A stretch of DNA of 64,000 nucleotides from Pedobacter duraquae (GCF_004362245.1 NZ_SNWM01000002.1:1195642-1259641), one strand, 5' to 3'. Counted from the stretch's first letter, positions 45,145 to 55,535 are shown. Numbers and translations are program-made. The notes: a model not told the origin generated them from the letters alone.

Positions 45145-48100
45145 ATGCAAAATATTTACCAGGCTTACAAAAGCCCGATACGGTTACTTTTTAACTTAAA
45201 AATGAAGCTAACAATCGCACTGCTTTTTCTTTCAAACGCACTGATCTACGCCGGTACAACTACTGCTCAGTCGATGAAGGACGTAAAAATAGATCTATCA
45301 GTAAAAAATCTTCCACTGAGAAAGGTACTTGATCTCATAGAAAAACAAACCCCATTTATCATCGGTTACAAAAACAGCGATGCAGGAAACAACAAAACCA
45401 TTAACATCGAAGCCAGACAACAATCGGTATCCGATGTGCTGGAGCGACTTATCAATTATCCCAATGTTGATATCCGCCAGATCAGCGATACCTATATTCT
45501 GATTAACACTAAAAAGGTTTTCCCTCCGCTTATCATATCTGGAACGATAACAGACAAGCGTACTGGTCAGACTATGCCGGGCGTGAGCATTAAAGTGAAA
45601 GGAACCAGCGCCGCTACACAGACAGACAGCAAAGGTAACTACAGACTGTCTGTACCTACTGACAAAGAAGATGTTCTTGTAGAGGTTAAATCAATTGGCT
45701 ATAAAGCCAGAGAATATACAGTATTGCGCAATAGCACAACAACTATCTTCAATCTCCAACTGGAAGAGGATTTATTGGGTCTTGATGAGGTTGTTGTTAC
45801 CGGACAGGGAATTGACATCAGCAAAAGACGATTGTCTTCTAACGTGGTCAGCATTTCTGAAAAAGATCTAAAAGATATCCCTGCGCAAAGGATAGATCAG
45901 TTATTGCAATCTAAACTACCTAATGCACAGATTAAGCTCACTGGTGGACAAGCGGGTGCAACATCTATCATCCGCTCAAGAGGTGTTAACTCTGCATTCA
46001 TCAGCTCAACACCCATCATCTACGTCGACGGTGTACGTATGGACAACCTGAACACTAGAGCTGCGCTTGGTGGTGGAAGTGCTACCGGAGCTGCAATTAG
46101 TTCTATAGCAGACATTCCGATGGACAATATCGAAAAGATTGAGTTCGTAAATGGTGGAGCTGCAACAACATTATACGGTTCTGATGCTGCCAACGGTGTA
46201 ATCCAGATTATCACGAAAAAAGGGGGTGGCGACAAAACGGACATCACCGTAGAAACACAGTTAGGACTGGAAACACCTACAACAGATTTTCTGCATTTTA
46301 AACGTACCAAAGACCTTTTATTTGAAAATGGTTTCTATCAGAAGCACAACCTGGCGCTCAATGGTGGCGACAGCAAGTTTGGCTATAGTTTTTCTGGTGG
46401 TTTTCAAAACAGTACCGGAACGCAGATTTACAACCAGAACAGCAACAGAAGAATTGATTTAAGGACAGGCTTGAGAGCTGTTCTTGGTTCTAAAGTAACT
46501 TATGAAAGTTCTTTCAGCTATATCAATAACAAATACAAACGTAGCCGTAACGGTAATCAAGGTGGTTACACAGGGTTGTGGTTTGCCGAGAGTGGGGCTT
46601 CCTCCATTACCGGACCAAGGTTCAAAAGTGATCTTGATGCAATGACTGATGATGAATATGCTTCCATAAAGGCATATGTTGATCAAGCAGAAGCATTACA
46701 AAATAATGGAATTAGTGTAAACAGGTTCCAGACCTCACAGGTTTTCAAATACCAGCCATTAAAAAATCTGACATTTAAGGCAACAGGTGGTGTTGATTAC
46801 AGAGCCCAGCGCCAGCAAATCATTACCACAAATAAATACTTGTCGCACACCACCAACACAAACATCACAACGCAGGGAAGTATAGATAATTTTGACAGGA
46901 ACTATCTGGGATTGACTTTTGAATTCAACGGTCAGTACGAAGCTAAAGTAAATGACTTCTCGTTTATCACCACCATGGGTGGCCAGTTGTTCAGAAATGA
47001 AGACCACCAGATTGAGTACCTCGGATCTAACATCAGAGATGGTGCCGCTACCATCAGTATCGCCGCCACCCGCACAAGCGACGAATATTTCTCGGCAGTA
47101 ACGAGCTATGGTCTTTACCTCCAAGAGAACATGGGTTACAAAAATAAAATGTTCCTCGACCTTGGCTTGCGTGGAGACGGTAATTCTGCCTTCGGAAAAA
47201 ATATCGGAATTCAATACTATCCTAAAATAGGATTCTCCTATATCCCAAGTGCAGAAAATTACTTCAAAGGAATTTCAAATGTGCTGTCCTCGACAAAAAT
47301 CCGTGGTAACTATGGTATCGCCGGTAACTTCCCGACTCCATACGCCAATGAGCGGACCATATCTTTTATTGGTTTTAACGGAGATCAGGCTGCTTCATTC
47401 GGTCAGCCTGGGAACCCGGACCTGAAACCAGAGAAAACAACAACTATTGAGGCCGGAATCGATCTTGGGTTCTTAAATGATCGCATCATTATCTCCGGAG
47501 GATTCTATCACTCCATCACCAACGATGCGTTATTCATTGTTCCGCCAGCTCCTTCATCTGGACAAACCAGCCAGTTGCAGAATACAGGTCGGATTCTAAA
47601 CCGCGGACTGGAATTTAATACAGTCCTTACGCCTATTAAAACAACAGACTATAGCTTGCGATTCAACCTATCCATAAATACGCTTTATAATAAAGTATTA
47701 AGTTCAGGGGGTGCAGCGGCATTCGCAATCAATGGTTTCAGTGCCAGAACAGTACAAACAGTAGTGCAGGAAGGTTATCCGATCGGCTTTATCAGAGGTA
47801 ACTATGCCGAGTTTAACGCAGATGGATTATTAACTAGTACCACAGCACAACAAGATCTCGGAACTACCATTCCTAATTTATTTGGTAGCATGGGCATGAA
47901 TTTCCAATACAAATCATTCAATGTCTTTGCCAATGCAGATTATCAGAAAGGTGCATATGCTGTGTCATTCGATAGGCAGTTCAGATTTAATTATGGCACT
48001 TCAACAGAAGGAATTCCACAAGCAGAGATCGACAAAAGTGGAAGAACAAGATGGCTTGATGTGACCAATAGATTTGTAGAGAAAACAGATTTCATCAAAG

Positions 48101-48339
48101 TTAGGACAATTGGCGCAGGGTATAGTTTTAAGCCTAAATTCTGGAACGGAGCAGTGAAAGGTGTAAATATCGGCTTCTCTGTAGTAAATCCATTAAATTT
48201 CTCTGCATCCAGCTTCGATCCCGAAGCAACTATTAGTGGTAGTGCACAGGGACAAAATGGTGCAACCACAGGTGGAATATCCTACTCTACCTATTCTTCA
48301 CCAAGACAATTTGTAGGTTCTTTACGCGTAAATTTCTAA
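45145..48339 (+). CDS. SusC/RagA TonB-dependent transporter with STN signalling domain
   Basis: 1064 aa from the ATG at 45145 (an ATG at 45109 is also in frame). A hydrophobic signal peptide (LTIALLFLSNALIYAG) is preceded by an extended basic N-terminus. Then come an STN domain (about 45-115), a carboxypeptidase-regulatory-like domain (about 130-205), the TonB box region, plug (around GLDEVVVTGQG) and the 22-strand barrel ending in LRVNF. The STN domain relays substrate binding to FecR. The neighbouring SusD and ENPP-type phosphodiesterase suggest the cargo is a phosphodiester compound rather than a glycan. Confidence 0.94.
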   Translation: MQNIYQAYKSPIRLLFNLKMKLTIALLFLSNALIYAGTTTAQSMKDVKIDLSVKNLPLRKVLDLIEKQTPFIIGYKNSDAGNNKTINIEARQQSVSDVLERLINYPNVDIRQISDTYILINTKKVFPPLIISGTITDKRTGQTMPGVSIKVKGTSAATQTDSKGNYRLSVPTDKEDVLVEVKSIGYKAREYTVLRNSTTTIFNLQLEEDLLGLDEVVVTGQGIDISKRRLSSNVVSISEKDLKDIPAQRIDQLLQSKLPNAQIKLTGGQAGATSIIRSRGVNSAFISSTPIIYVDGVRMDNLNTRAALGGGSATGAAISSIADIPMDNIEKIEFVNGGAATTLYGSDAANGVIQIITKKGGGDKTDITVETQLGLETPTTDFLHFKRTKDLLFENGFYQKHNLALNGGDSKFGYSFSGGFQNSTGTQIYNQNSNRRIDLRTGLRAVLGSKVTYESSFSYINNKYKRSRNGNQGGYTGLWFAESGASSITGPRFKSDLDAMTDDEYASIKAYVDQAEALQNNGISVNRFQTSQVFKYQPLKNLTFKATGGVDYRAQRQQIITTNKYLSHTTNTNITTQGSIDNFDRNYLGLTFEFNGQYEAKVNDFSFITTMGGQLFRNEDHQIEYLGSNIRDGAATISIAATRTSDEYFSAVTSYGLYLQENMGYKNKMFLDLGLRGDGNSAFGKNIGIQYYPKIGFSYIPSAENYFKGISNVLSSTKIRGNYGIAGNFPTPYANERTISFIGFNGDQAASFGQPGNPDLKPEKTTTIEAGIDLGFLNDRIIISGGFYHSITNDALFIVPPAPSSGQTSQLQNTGRILNRGLEFNTVLTPIKTTDYSLRFNLSINTLYNKVLSSGGAAAFAINGFSARTVQTVVQEGYPIGFIRGNYAEFNADGLLTSTTAQQDLGTTIPNLFGSMGMNFQYKSFNVFANADYQKGAYAVSFDRQFRFNYGTSTEGIPQAEIDKSGRTRWLDVTNRFVEKTDFIKVRTIGAGYSFKPKFWNGAVKGVNIGFSVVNPLNFSASSFDPEATISGSAQGQNGATTGGISYSTYSSPRQFVGSLRVNF

Positions 48340-48350
48340 TAGCAAAACAC

Positions 48351-49775
48351 ATGAAAACATTCATAAAAACGATTATAATTGGTGTTACAGCAGGCATGAC
48401 AATCCTGGGCTGTACAAAAGACAATCCTAATATCACTGATGATGTTTACCTTACTACAACCAATGTGACCACAACATGGCTCACAGGAATGAGAAGGCAG
48501 ATGGCGCTGACAATGAATCAGGTAATAGTAAATACTGAACTGGTTTCAGATAATTATTACAACAATAGAACCCTGAGCAGCAAACTGTTTGATATTCCTC
48601 AGATCGACAACTATGATCTTGATGTAAATAGCATCCAGTCTGCTATACAACGCTTAAGAGAACTCTCAGAATATGGGCTGTCAATCGTAGTTGCTGCCGA
48701 TAAAACAACAACAAATGTACAAAGGGCAGAAATGTATTTTATAAATGCTTATTCGCATATCTTAAGTGGAGAGCTGTTTATTGGACTTCCAGGCGCCAAT
48801 AAGGGTGAAGTACTTAGTCCGGCTACCCATTATAACCTGGCCATCACTGCCCTTGATCAGGCCATTGCATTACAAACAGACGCAACAGAGAAACTAGCGT
48901 ATACCTTGCTTAAAGCCCGGGTATACTACGATATGGGTAACGCTGCTCAGGCAAGGATCTTTGCAACAGCAGCGATGGCGAATCCACTGCTGCTCAAACA
49001 ACAAGTCTTTGACGGACAAAATGGTGCTTCTAATGATTTCCAGACGTATCTTTTTTCTTCTACAACGAATGAATTTGCTCCCCTGCCCAGATTAGACTTC
49101 CTGGATCCTAAGTATTACAATACAGGAACTATAGCCCTGGATCAGAAGCCCGTGAGCTATATCAAATCTGAAGAAGCATACCTTATCCTGGCCGAGGTTC
49201 AGGTTTCCGCAAATGAATTAACGGCTGCACAAACAACGCTGAAAAATCTTTTAACGGATGTTGTTGCTAAAAGACTAGTTATATCACTCAATGATAACAA
49301 GGAAACCAGAAATGGCGGTAACAGGCTCGACTACCCACTGACAGCAGTAAAGGTAAAGTTTGATGCTAATGATATCGAGAGAACAGGGTATGTGCTTAAC
49401 AGGAAAACTGCTAACATTAACGTGTCTACAATCTCCGGAACATTGGTTACTCCAGCAGACATCAGCTCCGCAACTACTCAGGATGCTTTACTTTATCTGG
49501 TCTACAGAATGAGACAGGAGATCTTTATTGCTGAAGGCAGAAGGATGACCGACCTTGGCATCAGATACCCGGTATCACAAACTGAGCAGTTGAACAACCC
49601 TAATGTTAAAACTGCAGATCTTGTTGCACAGATTCCTTCCTTCATTCCTTTAAATAAGGGGATGGACGACTTCACCAATAACACGACAACTGGAGTAGTT
49701 ACGATGAAGTACGACATGAACAAAATATTAATAGCTAACAAAACAGCCAAAGAAATCTTCCCATTCATCAATTAA
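48351..49775 (+). CDS. SusD/RagB nutrient-binding lipoprotein
   Basis: 474 aa. Lipoprotein signal with lipobox ending LGC (Cys21), so it is anchored to the outer membrane as the lid of the SusC barrel. The helical TPR-like body shows AEMYFINAYSHI, LKARVYYDMGNAAQAR, SEEAYLILAEVQVS and a C-terminal RMRQEIFIAEGRRMTDLGIRYP motif of SusD-like families. It starts 11 nt after susC and ends 10 nt before the phosphodiesterase gene, so the three form one operon. Confidence 0.93.
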   Translation: MKTFIKTIIIGVTAGMTILGCTKDNPNITDDVYLTTTNVTTTWLTGMRRQMALTMNQVIVNTELVSDNYYNNRTLSSKLFDIPQIDNYDLDVNSIQSAIQRLRELSEYGLSIVVAADKTTTNVQRAEMYFINAYSHILSGELFIGLPGANKGEVLSPATHYNLAITALDQAIALQTDATEKLAYTLLKARVYYDMGNAAQARIFATAAMANPLLLKQQVFDGQNGASNDFQTYLFSSTTNEFAPLPRLDFLDPKYYNTGTIALDQKPVSYIKSEEAYLILAEVQVSANELTAAQTTLKNLLTDVVAKRLVISLNDNKETRNGGNRLDYPLTAVKVKFDANDIERTGYVLNRKTANINVSTISGTLVTPADISSATTQDALLYLVYRMRQEIFIAEGRRMTDLGIRYPVSQTEQLNNPNVKTADLVAQIPSFIPLNKGMDDFTNNTTTGVVTMKYDMNKILIANKTAKEIFPFIN

Positions 49776-49785
49776 TTTTCAAAAA

Positions 49786-51129
49786 ATGAAATCCTACATA
49801 AAAACAATTTCTATCAGCGCTGTACTAGCGTTAACAAGTATTGCCACTGTATTTGCACAGTCGGGTAAACACGTAATCTTGGTTAGTATTGATGGCTTCA
49901 GACCAGATTTCTATCTGGATAAAAGCTGGCCGACACCAAACTTGCAGCAACTCATGGCTGAAGGTTCTTATGCAAAGGGCGTAAGGTGCATTTTTCCAAG
50001 TGTTACCTATCCTTCTCATACCACCCTCATCACTGGAACTTTCCCTGTGAAACATGGTATCTATTATAATACAATGCCAAATGACTCGCGTGTATATGAA
50101 TGGACGACTGACAGTAAAAAGATCAAGGCAGAAACGTTATGGCAGGCAGTGAGAAAAGGCGGAATGAAATCAGCTTCCATCTCCTGGCCGGTATCTGTTG
50201 GTGCGGAGGTTGATTATAACTTGCCCGAAATCTGGTCTTCCACCAACATGGCCGATAGAAAGACTGGTGTATCGCAATTTGCAACACCAAAAGGCTTACT
50301 GGAAGAAATGGAAAAATATGCCATTGGCGATGTGGAGATGGAAGACCTGAACCTGACTTCGCTTGCCATGGATGAAAATAACAGCCGCATGGCCGCTTAT
50401 ATTTTCCGCAAGTATAAGCCCAGTCTGCTAAGTATTCATATTGCTGGTGTTGATGGAGCAGAACATAAGGAAGGTCGTTCAGGGGTCGGCGTCAGCAAGG
50501 CCGTTGCTGCTGCTGATCACGCTGTAATGAATCTTATGGATGCAGTGAAACGTTCGGGACTCGCGGATAGCACCACAATCATCATCACTGGTGACCATGG
50601 ATTTCTAGATTACAACAAAGTTCTGGCTCCCAATGTATGGTTGAAAGAAATCGGGATCGATACTAAAGTTGGTGCAGAAGAGCCTGTTGCCAAATTCCAG
50701 TCTGCCGGTGGATCAGCATTCTTTCACCTCAAGGATTTGAAGGACAGAGCTACACTTGCGAAAGTTCGCAAAAAACTAGCTGAGCTTCCACAGGAATATA
50801 AAGACATGTACAGGATCGTTGAGCGACCTGAGCTTGATAAGATAGGTGCAGATCCACATGCTAGTTTTGCCTTGGCGGCAGCCAAAGGTGTATATATTCA
50901 AGATGGAGCATCCGGACCCTTAGTCAGTTCAAAAAAAGGTGGTGCTCACGGATACTATCCTGATGTCGCTGATATTCAAACAGGTTTCATTATCGCCGGA
51001 GCAGGTGTTAAAAAAGGTGTTGTACTGGAATCTATAGGCCTTGAAGACGTTGCTCCTACTGTGGCAAAACTTCTGGAAATTAAATTGACGAACCCAGATG
51101 GTAAAGCTGTAATTCAATTTTTGAAATAA
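49786..51129 (+). CDS. Secreted nucleotide pyrophosphatase/phosphodiesterase (ENPP-like)
   Basis: 447 aa. Signal peptide ISAVLALTSIATVFAQ cleaved near 25. Alkaline-phosphatase-superfamily fold with metal ligand Asp36 (VSIDGFRPD), nucleophile Thr74 in PSVTYPSHTT (as in the TFPNHY loop of NPPs), Asp and His in GVDGAEHKEG, the Asp-His pair in ITGDHGF and the late His in HGYYPD. Members cleave phosphodiester or pyrophosphate bonds of nucleotides and similar molecules. It lies 10 nt behind SusD in the same operon, with a terminator directly after. Confidence 0.92.
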   Translation: MKSYIKTISISAVLALTSIATVFAQSGKHVILVSIDGFRPDFYLDKSWPTPNLQQLMAEGSYAKGVRCIFPSVTYPSHTTLITGTFPVKHGIYYNTMPNDSRVYEWTTDSKKIKAETLWQAVRKGGMKSASISWPVSVGAEVDYNLPEIWSSTNMADRKTGVSQFATPKGLLEEMEKYAIGDVEMEDLNLTSLAMDENNSRMAAYIFRKYKPSLLSIHIAGVDGAEHKEGRSGVGVSKAVAAADHAVMNLMDAVKRSGLADSTTIIITGDHGFLDYNKVLAPNVWLKEIGIDTKVGAEEPVAKFQSAGGSAFFHLKDLKDRATLAKVRKKLAELPQEYKDMYRIVERPELDKIGADPHASFALAAAKGVYIQDGASGPLVSSKKGGAHGYYPDVADIQTGFIIAGAGVKKGVVLESIGLEDVAPTVAKLLEIKLTNPDGKAVIQFLK

Positions 51130-51168
51130 CAACCTACGATAAAGCTGGCCTTAAATAGCTTGGCTCCA

Positions 51169-51208
51169 AAAAAGTGCAGGATGATTAATCTCCTGCACTT
51201 TTTATTTT
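51169..51208 (+). terminator. Intrinsic terminator of the SusCD-phosphodiesterase operon
   Basis: Perfect 13-bp stem AAAAAGTGCAGGA (51169-51181) with TCCTGCACTTTTT (51191-51203), 9-nt loop, T-rich tail. Confidence 0.93.
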
Positions 51209-51317
51209 AAAGGTCATCCAACTTTCCGCGTTTATACCCAATATCCCGCAGTCCTGTATTTTCTCTTTCATTTATATTGTCAAATGTGTTGCTTTGGGTA
51301 TTCATAACAAAACAACC

Positions 51318-52376
51318 TTGAACAACAACCTACATCTTAGTCTCTATTGGAAATGTCAGCTTATCGGATGGTCGGTTGCCGCCTTATATTGGATGTATAC
51401 TGGTTTAATAGGTCAACATTTTCAACTTCCACTGGCGGCACTTCAGTTTGTAACGGATGTAGCGTTTTATGTCGTACTCAGTCACCAGTACCGAAATATT
51501 GTCATCAGAAACGGCTGGCAGAATCTACCCCTCGATGAAACAGTAAAAAGGATAGTACCTTCTATACTAATTATGGCAGTAGCCTATAGTGTCGTCACCA
51601 TTTTTAAGATCTACTTCTTACGCCGACTGGCAATGCCCGATTATAGGCAGGATCTTTTAACCTTCATAGAAATTAACGGCCCCACAATATTTATTGCCGG
51701 CATCAGGCTGATGTCAATCTGGCTCCTTGCCTATCACCTTTATCATTATGCACAACGGGAAATTAGAATTGCGAAAGAAAATGCACGATTAGCTATAATT
51801 ACGCAAGAAGCTCAGCTCCATAATTTATCCAGCCAACTCAACCCACATTTCCTCTTCAATGCACTCAATGCTATTAAATCATTGATCATTGAAGATGCAG
51901 ATTCCGCACGCCGGGGAATTGATTTATTATCAGAGTTGCTCAGAAAAAGTCTTGATCAGCACGATCTGCAACTTGTCAGCGTCGCTGAGGAAGTGGAATT
52001 GGTTACCGATTACCTCGAACTGGAAAAACTCCGTATTGAGGAACGTCTGGAAAAGGAATTTACAATCAACGAAAGTTGCAACACCCTGATGATTCCACGC
52101 TTTAGCATTCAGACCCTCGTAGAAAACGCAGTTAAACATGGTATTAGCACACAGCAGAATGGTGGCTGCATTTCGGTAAAAATCAACAAAAACCAGGGAT
52201 ACCTGAACATCTTAGTGCAAAATCCGGGTATATTAAACCTAAAGAGAAATAATGGAATCGGCCTAAAGAATCTAAGAAAACGACTGAGTTTGCACTACGG
52301 ACAGCGGGCTTCATTTGAAATCATGGAGCAGATTGATCAAACAGTTTTAGCGACTATCAAAATCCCATTGACATGA
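51318..52376 (+). CDS. LytS-type sensor histidine kinase (first)
   Basis: 352 aa from TTG at 51318; another TTG in frame at 51294 lies inside a -7-like box (TTGCTTTG, 51288-51295). Four or five membrane helices cover residues ~8-150, then the His_kinase domain with the phospho-acceptor segment NPHFLFNALNAI, then an HATPase part (VENAVKHG, NNGIGLKNLRKRL). The stop overlaps the response regulator start (ATGA). It forms an operon with the LytTR regulator and a CocE-like hydrolase. Confidence 0.88.
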   Translation: MNNNLHLSLYWKCQLIGWSVAALYWMYTGLIGQHFQLPLAALQFVTDVAFYVVLSHQYRNIVIRNGWQNLPLDETVKRIVPSILIMAVAYSVVTIFKIYFLRRLAMPDYRQDLLTFIEINGPTIFIAGIRLMSIWLLAYHLYHYAQREIRIAKENARLAIITQEAQLHNLSSQLNPHFLFNALNAIKSLIIEDADSARRGIDLLSELLRKSLDQHDLQLVSVAEEVELVTDYLELEKLRIEERLEKEFTINESCNTLMIPRFSIQTLVENAVKHGISTQQNGGCISVKINKNQGYLNILVQNPGILNLKRNNGIGLKNLRKRLSLHYGQRASFEIMEQIDQTVLATIKIPLT

Positions 52377-53068
52377 GACCGATCAGAACCTTAATTGTAG
52401 ACGACGAACGCGCCGCACGACAAGAACTTCGCAGGTTACTAGCCAGCTTCCCGGAATTCTTTATAATCGGCGAAGCGAAAAACGCAGACGAGGCGCTAAC
52501 CATGATTAATCAGGAAAAACCTGATCTACTGTTACTAGATATTCAAATGCCGGGCAAGTCTGGATTTGAACTACTCGAAGAATTGAACAGTACGCCTCAG
52601 GTGATTTTCGTTACCGCCTTTGACAAATATGCCCTGAAAGCTTTCGAAGTAAGCGCATTAGATTACCTAATGAAGCCTGTAAGAACAGAACGCTTTGCGA
52701 AAGCAATTGCTCAGGTACTGATGAAATTTAATACAGACAGCACTAAACAGTTTTTTTTAAAGGACGGCAACAAATACCACTTCATTACCTGGTCAAATGT
52801 GCATCTTATAGAATCTATGGATAACTATGCTAAGCTACATACTGGCAATCAAATCATCTGTATCAAAAAGTCACTGACCCTCCTCGAAAAAGAACTGGAT
52901 CCTCAATTATTCTTTAGGATAAATAGAGCTCAGATCATTAATCTCCAATTCGTAACCCAAATAAAGACAAATGCCGCTGGCCGGCTATTGATCAGCTCAA
53001 ATAATGGAGAATTATTTGAAGCTTCAGACCGACAAACCGTAAGATTCAAAAACAGAACAATCCTTTAA
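52373..53068 (+). CDS. LytTR family response regulator (first)
   Basis: 231 aa. Receiver domain with Asp56 (LLLLDIQMPG) and Lys in YLMKPV; the C-terminal LytTR DNA-binding domain (about 130-230) contains NVHLIESMDNYAKLHTG and FFRINRAQIINL. It overlaps the kinase stop by 4 bp. The CocE-like gene 18 nt downstream is its likely co-transcribed partner. It is clearly related in sequence to the second LytTR regulator at 54816. Confidence 0.92.
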   Translation: MRPIRTLIVDDERAARQELRRLLASFPEFFIIGEAKNADEALTMINQEKPDLLLLDIQMPGKSGFELLEELNSTPQVIFVTAFDKYALKAFEVSALDYLMKPVRTERFAKAIAQVLMKFNTDSTKQFFLKDGNKYHFITWSNVHLIESMDNYAKLHTGNQIICIKKSLTLLEKELDPQLFFRINRAQIINLQFVTQIKTNAAGRLLISSNNGELFEASDRQTVRFKNRTIL

Positions 53069-53086
53069 AAATATAATCAAAAAAAT

Positions 53087-54826
53087 ATGAACAGAAAACT
53101 CTGTATGGCATTGCTATGCCTAATCACCGCGGGTTTTTGCCATGCGCAAAGCACTACCGAAATCAAATCTGATTACATCATCCAGGACAGCGTATTTATC
53201 AAAACAGACGACGGTGCAACGCTTTCCGCAGTAGTAGTACGCAACAAAAGCGTAGATAAACCACAGCCAACAGCGCTGATGTTTTTTATCTATTCCAACT
53301 TAAACAGAAGTCTGCAGGAAGCAACCTTTGCTGCAGACCACGGCTACGTCGGCATTGTTGCCGATACGCGCGGCAAACGCTTAAGTCCTGATCAGATAGC
53401 GCCATACGAACATGAAGTAGATGATGTCAACGCTGTGATCAGCTGGATTGTTAAACAACCCTGGAGCAATGGAAAAGTGGGCATGTACGGAGGCAGCTAT
53501 TCTGGATATGCGCAGTGGGCAGCACTTAAACATCCGCATCCTGCACTTAAAACTATCGTTCCCTATGTTGCCGCCATACCCGGTCTGGGATTGCCAATGG
53601 AAAATAACGTGTTTCTGAATGCCAATTACCAATGGGCTTTTTACGTAACAAACAACAAATATACTGACGACAAGATCAATTCAGATAATGCTCGATTCCG
53701 GAAAATGCAGAACACCTGGTACCAAACCGGCGCTGCATATAACAGAATCGACAGCATAGACGGGCAAGCTAATCCCTGGCTGCAGCGCTGGCTAAAACAC
53801 CCTTCTTACGATGCGTACTGGCAAGCCATGGTACCCTATAAACAGGAATATGCAAAAATCAATATCCCGATATTGTCGATCACAGGCTATTATGATGACG
53901 GGCAGATATCTGCTATGCATTATCTAAACGAGCATTATAAATATAATCCTCAGGCAAACCATTACCTCATTATCGGCCCTTACGATCATTTCGGTGCGCA
54001 ACGTGGCGGCACCTCCGTACTAAGGGGATATCAGGTGGATAGCGTGGCGCTAATCAATACAAGAAAGATCACGTTCGAATGGCTTGACTATATCCTTAAA
54101 GACGGAAAAAAGCCAGGTCTGCTAAAAGACAAAATCAATTATCAGATAATGGGAACAAATACCTGGCAACATACAGCATCCATTTCTCAAATGGCAGATT
54201 CCACGCTGACCTTCTATCTATCTGATCGAATGGATGGTACAAACTTTCATGTACTTTCTTCAAAGCCAGATAGACCGGGATTCATCAGCCAGGAAGTAGA
54301 CCTCGCCGATCGTAGCTCATCCAATAATGACTATTATCCCGATCCAATTATAAAAAAGGAAATTGACACTGAAAATGGTCTGTTCTTTTTGACCGAACCC
54401 CTTACGAAACAGATGGAGCTGAACGGCATATTCAACGGAACGCTTAAAGCCATCATCAACAAAAAAGACATGGATATCGGTGTTGTACTTTATGAAGTTA
54501 CCCCTGCGGGTGAATATTTTCAATTGTCTTATTTTCTAGGGCGAGCCAGCTATGCAGAGGATATGGCCAATAGAAAACTACTAAAACCGGGCAAACTGGA
54601 AACAATACCTTTTTCAAGAACACGGCTAATTAGCAAACAATTAAGCAAAGGAAGCAGACTTCTGATCGTGTTGAACATCGACAAAAACTCTTTTGCTCAA
54701 ATCAATTATGGCACCGGAAAAGACGTAAGTAAAGAAACAATTTCAGATGCTAAAACGCCGTTGAAAATAAAATGGAGTACAGAAAGCGTTATTCGTATCC
54801 CAATAAAAAATAGGCCTACAGACTAA
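53087..54826 (+). CDS. Secreted CocE/NonD family hydrolase (X-Pro dipeptidyl-peptidase S15-like)
   Basis: 579 aa. Signal peptide CMALLCLITAGFCHAQ cleaved near 21. The alpha/beta hydrolase core has ADTRGKRLS and nucleophile Ser137 in YGGSYSGYAQW, a distal Asp in TGYYDDGQ and catalytic His in GPYDHFG; a C-terminal jelly-roll domain (about 370-579) is of the PepX_C type. Relatives cleave esters or Xaa-Pro peptides. It lies 18 nt after the LytTR regulator, same operon. The 3' end overlaps the convergent second regulator by 11 bp. Confidence 0.9.
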   Translation: MNRKLCMALLCLITAGFCHAQSTTEIKSDYIIQDSVFIKTDDGATLSAVVVRNKSVDKPQPTALMFFIYSNLNRSLQEATFAADHGYVGIVADTRGKRLSPDQIAPYEHEVDDVNAVISWIVKQPWSNGKVGMYGGSYSGYAQWAALKHPHPALKTIVPYVAAIPGLGLPMENNVFLNANYQWAFYVTNNKYTDDKINSDNARFRKMQNTWYQTGAAYNRIDSIDGQANPWLQRWLKHPSYDAYWQAMVPYKQEYAKINIPILSITGYYDDGQISAMHYLNEHYKYNPQANHYLIIGPYDHFGAQRGGTSVLRGYQVDSVALINTRKITFEWLDYILKDGKKPGLLKDKINYQIMGTNTWQHTASISQMADSTLTFYLSDRMDGTNFHVLSSKPDRPGFISQEVDLADRSSSNNDYYPDPIIKKEIDTENGLFFLTEPLTKQMELNGIFNGTLKAIINKKDMDIGVVLYEVTPAGEYFQLSYFLGRASYAEDMANRKLLKPGKLETIPFSRTRLISKQLSKGSRLLIVLNIDKNSFAQINYGTGKDVSKETISDAKTPLKIKWSTESVIRIPIKNRPTD

Positions 54827-55535
54827 AAAGCTCCCTGAGCTTACTAACCTGCCGGCGGGACACCTCTATGCTTTCGCCAGTATTGAGCGTCAACTTTAAT
54901 CGCCCGCCAAACCATTCGGTAACAGAGCTGATAAAGTTGACGTTAACAATTTGCTGCCGGTTTACCCTCAGAAACATTTTTTCATCAAGCGTATCTTCCA
55001 ATTGCTGCAACGTCTTTAATATCAGAGGACTATCATTGTTAAAAAAAATCTGAGTGTAGTTACCTTTAGATTCAAACAACCGAATATCGCTCAAGGTAAC
55101 AAACCAGCACTTGCTTCCGTCTTTAACAAAGATGCGTGATTGCGCACTTAACCGACCTGCGGTTGGTAATGGTTTAGCTGCACCCAAAAGGGCTTCCGAC
55201 TTCTGTATTGCAGCAGCCAACCTATCAGGAACAATAGGTTTTAAGAGATAGTCAACGGTATTGTAATTAAAAGACTGAAGCGCGTATTGATCAAACGCCG
55301 TAGTGAAGATCACTGCGGGTAAATAGTCCAGTTCAGCCAACAAATCGAATCCACTTTTGCCAGGCAGGTGTATATCGAGAAAGATAAGATCGGGATCTTC
55401 CTTTTTAATAAGTTCCAGGGCTATATCCGCCGAAGCCGCTTCAGCAATAATATGGATTTGCGAATGTACTTTAAGTAGCTCCTTTAGCTCCTGCCGTGCC
55501 AAACGTGAATCTTCAACAATAACCGCTCTGATCAT
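54816..55535 (-). CDS. LytTR family response regulator (second)
   Basis: 239 aa. Receiver with Asp54 (IFLDIHLPGKSG) and Lys in LLKPI; LytTR output domain (about 140-239) with IRLFESKGNYTQIFFN and FLRVNRQQIVNVNF. It overlaps the start-side kinase gene by 4 bp (ATGA). The receiver matches the first regulator closely (LDIxxPGKSGFxLLxEL; FDxYAL). It ends convergently into the CocE-like gene. Confidence 0.92.
   Translation of the reverse strand: MIRAVIVEDSRLARQELKELLKVHSQIHIIAEAASADIALELIKKEDPDLIFLDIHLPGKSGFDLLAELDYLPAVIFTTAFDQYALQSFNYNTVDYLLKPIVPDRLAAAIQKSEALLGAAKPLPTAGRLSAQSRIFVKDGSKCWFVTLSDIRLFESKGNYTQIFFNNDSPLILKTLQQLEDTLDEKMFLRVNRQQIVNVNFISSVTEWFGGRLKLTLNTGESIEVSRRQVSKLRELFSL

Noticed and set aside
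36104..51129. One large polysaccharide utilisation locus spanning GH2/GH31 and SusCD
   Set aside because: The glycosidases are on the opposite strand, separated by a long gap and an ATPase gene, and the SusCD operon carries its own sigma/FecR and a phosphodiesterase.
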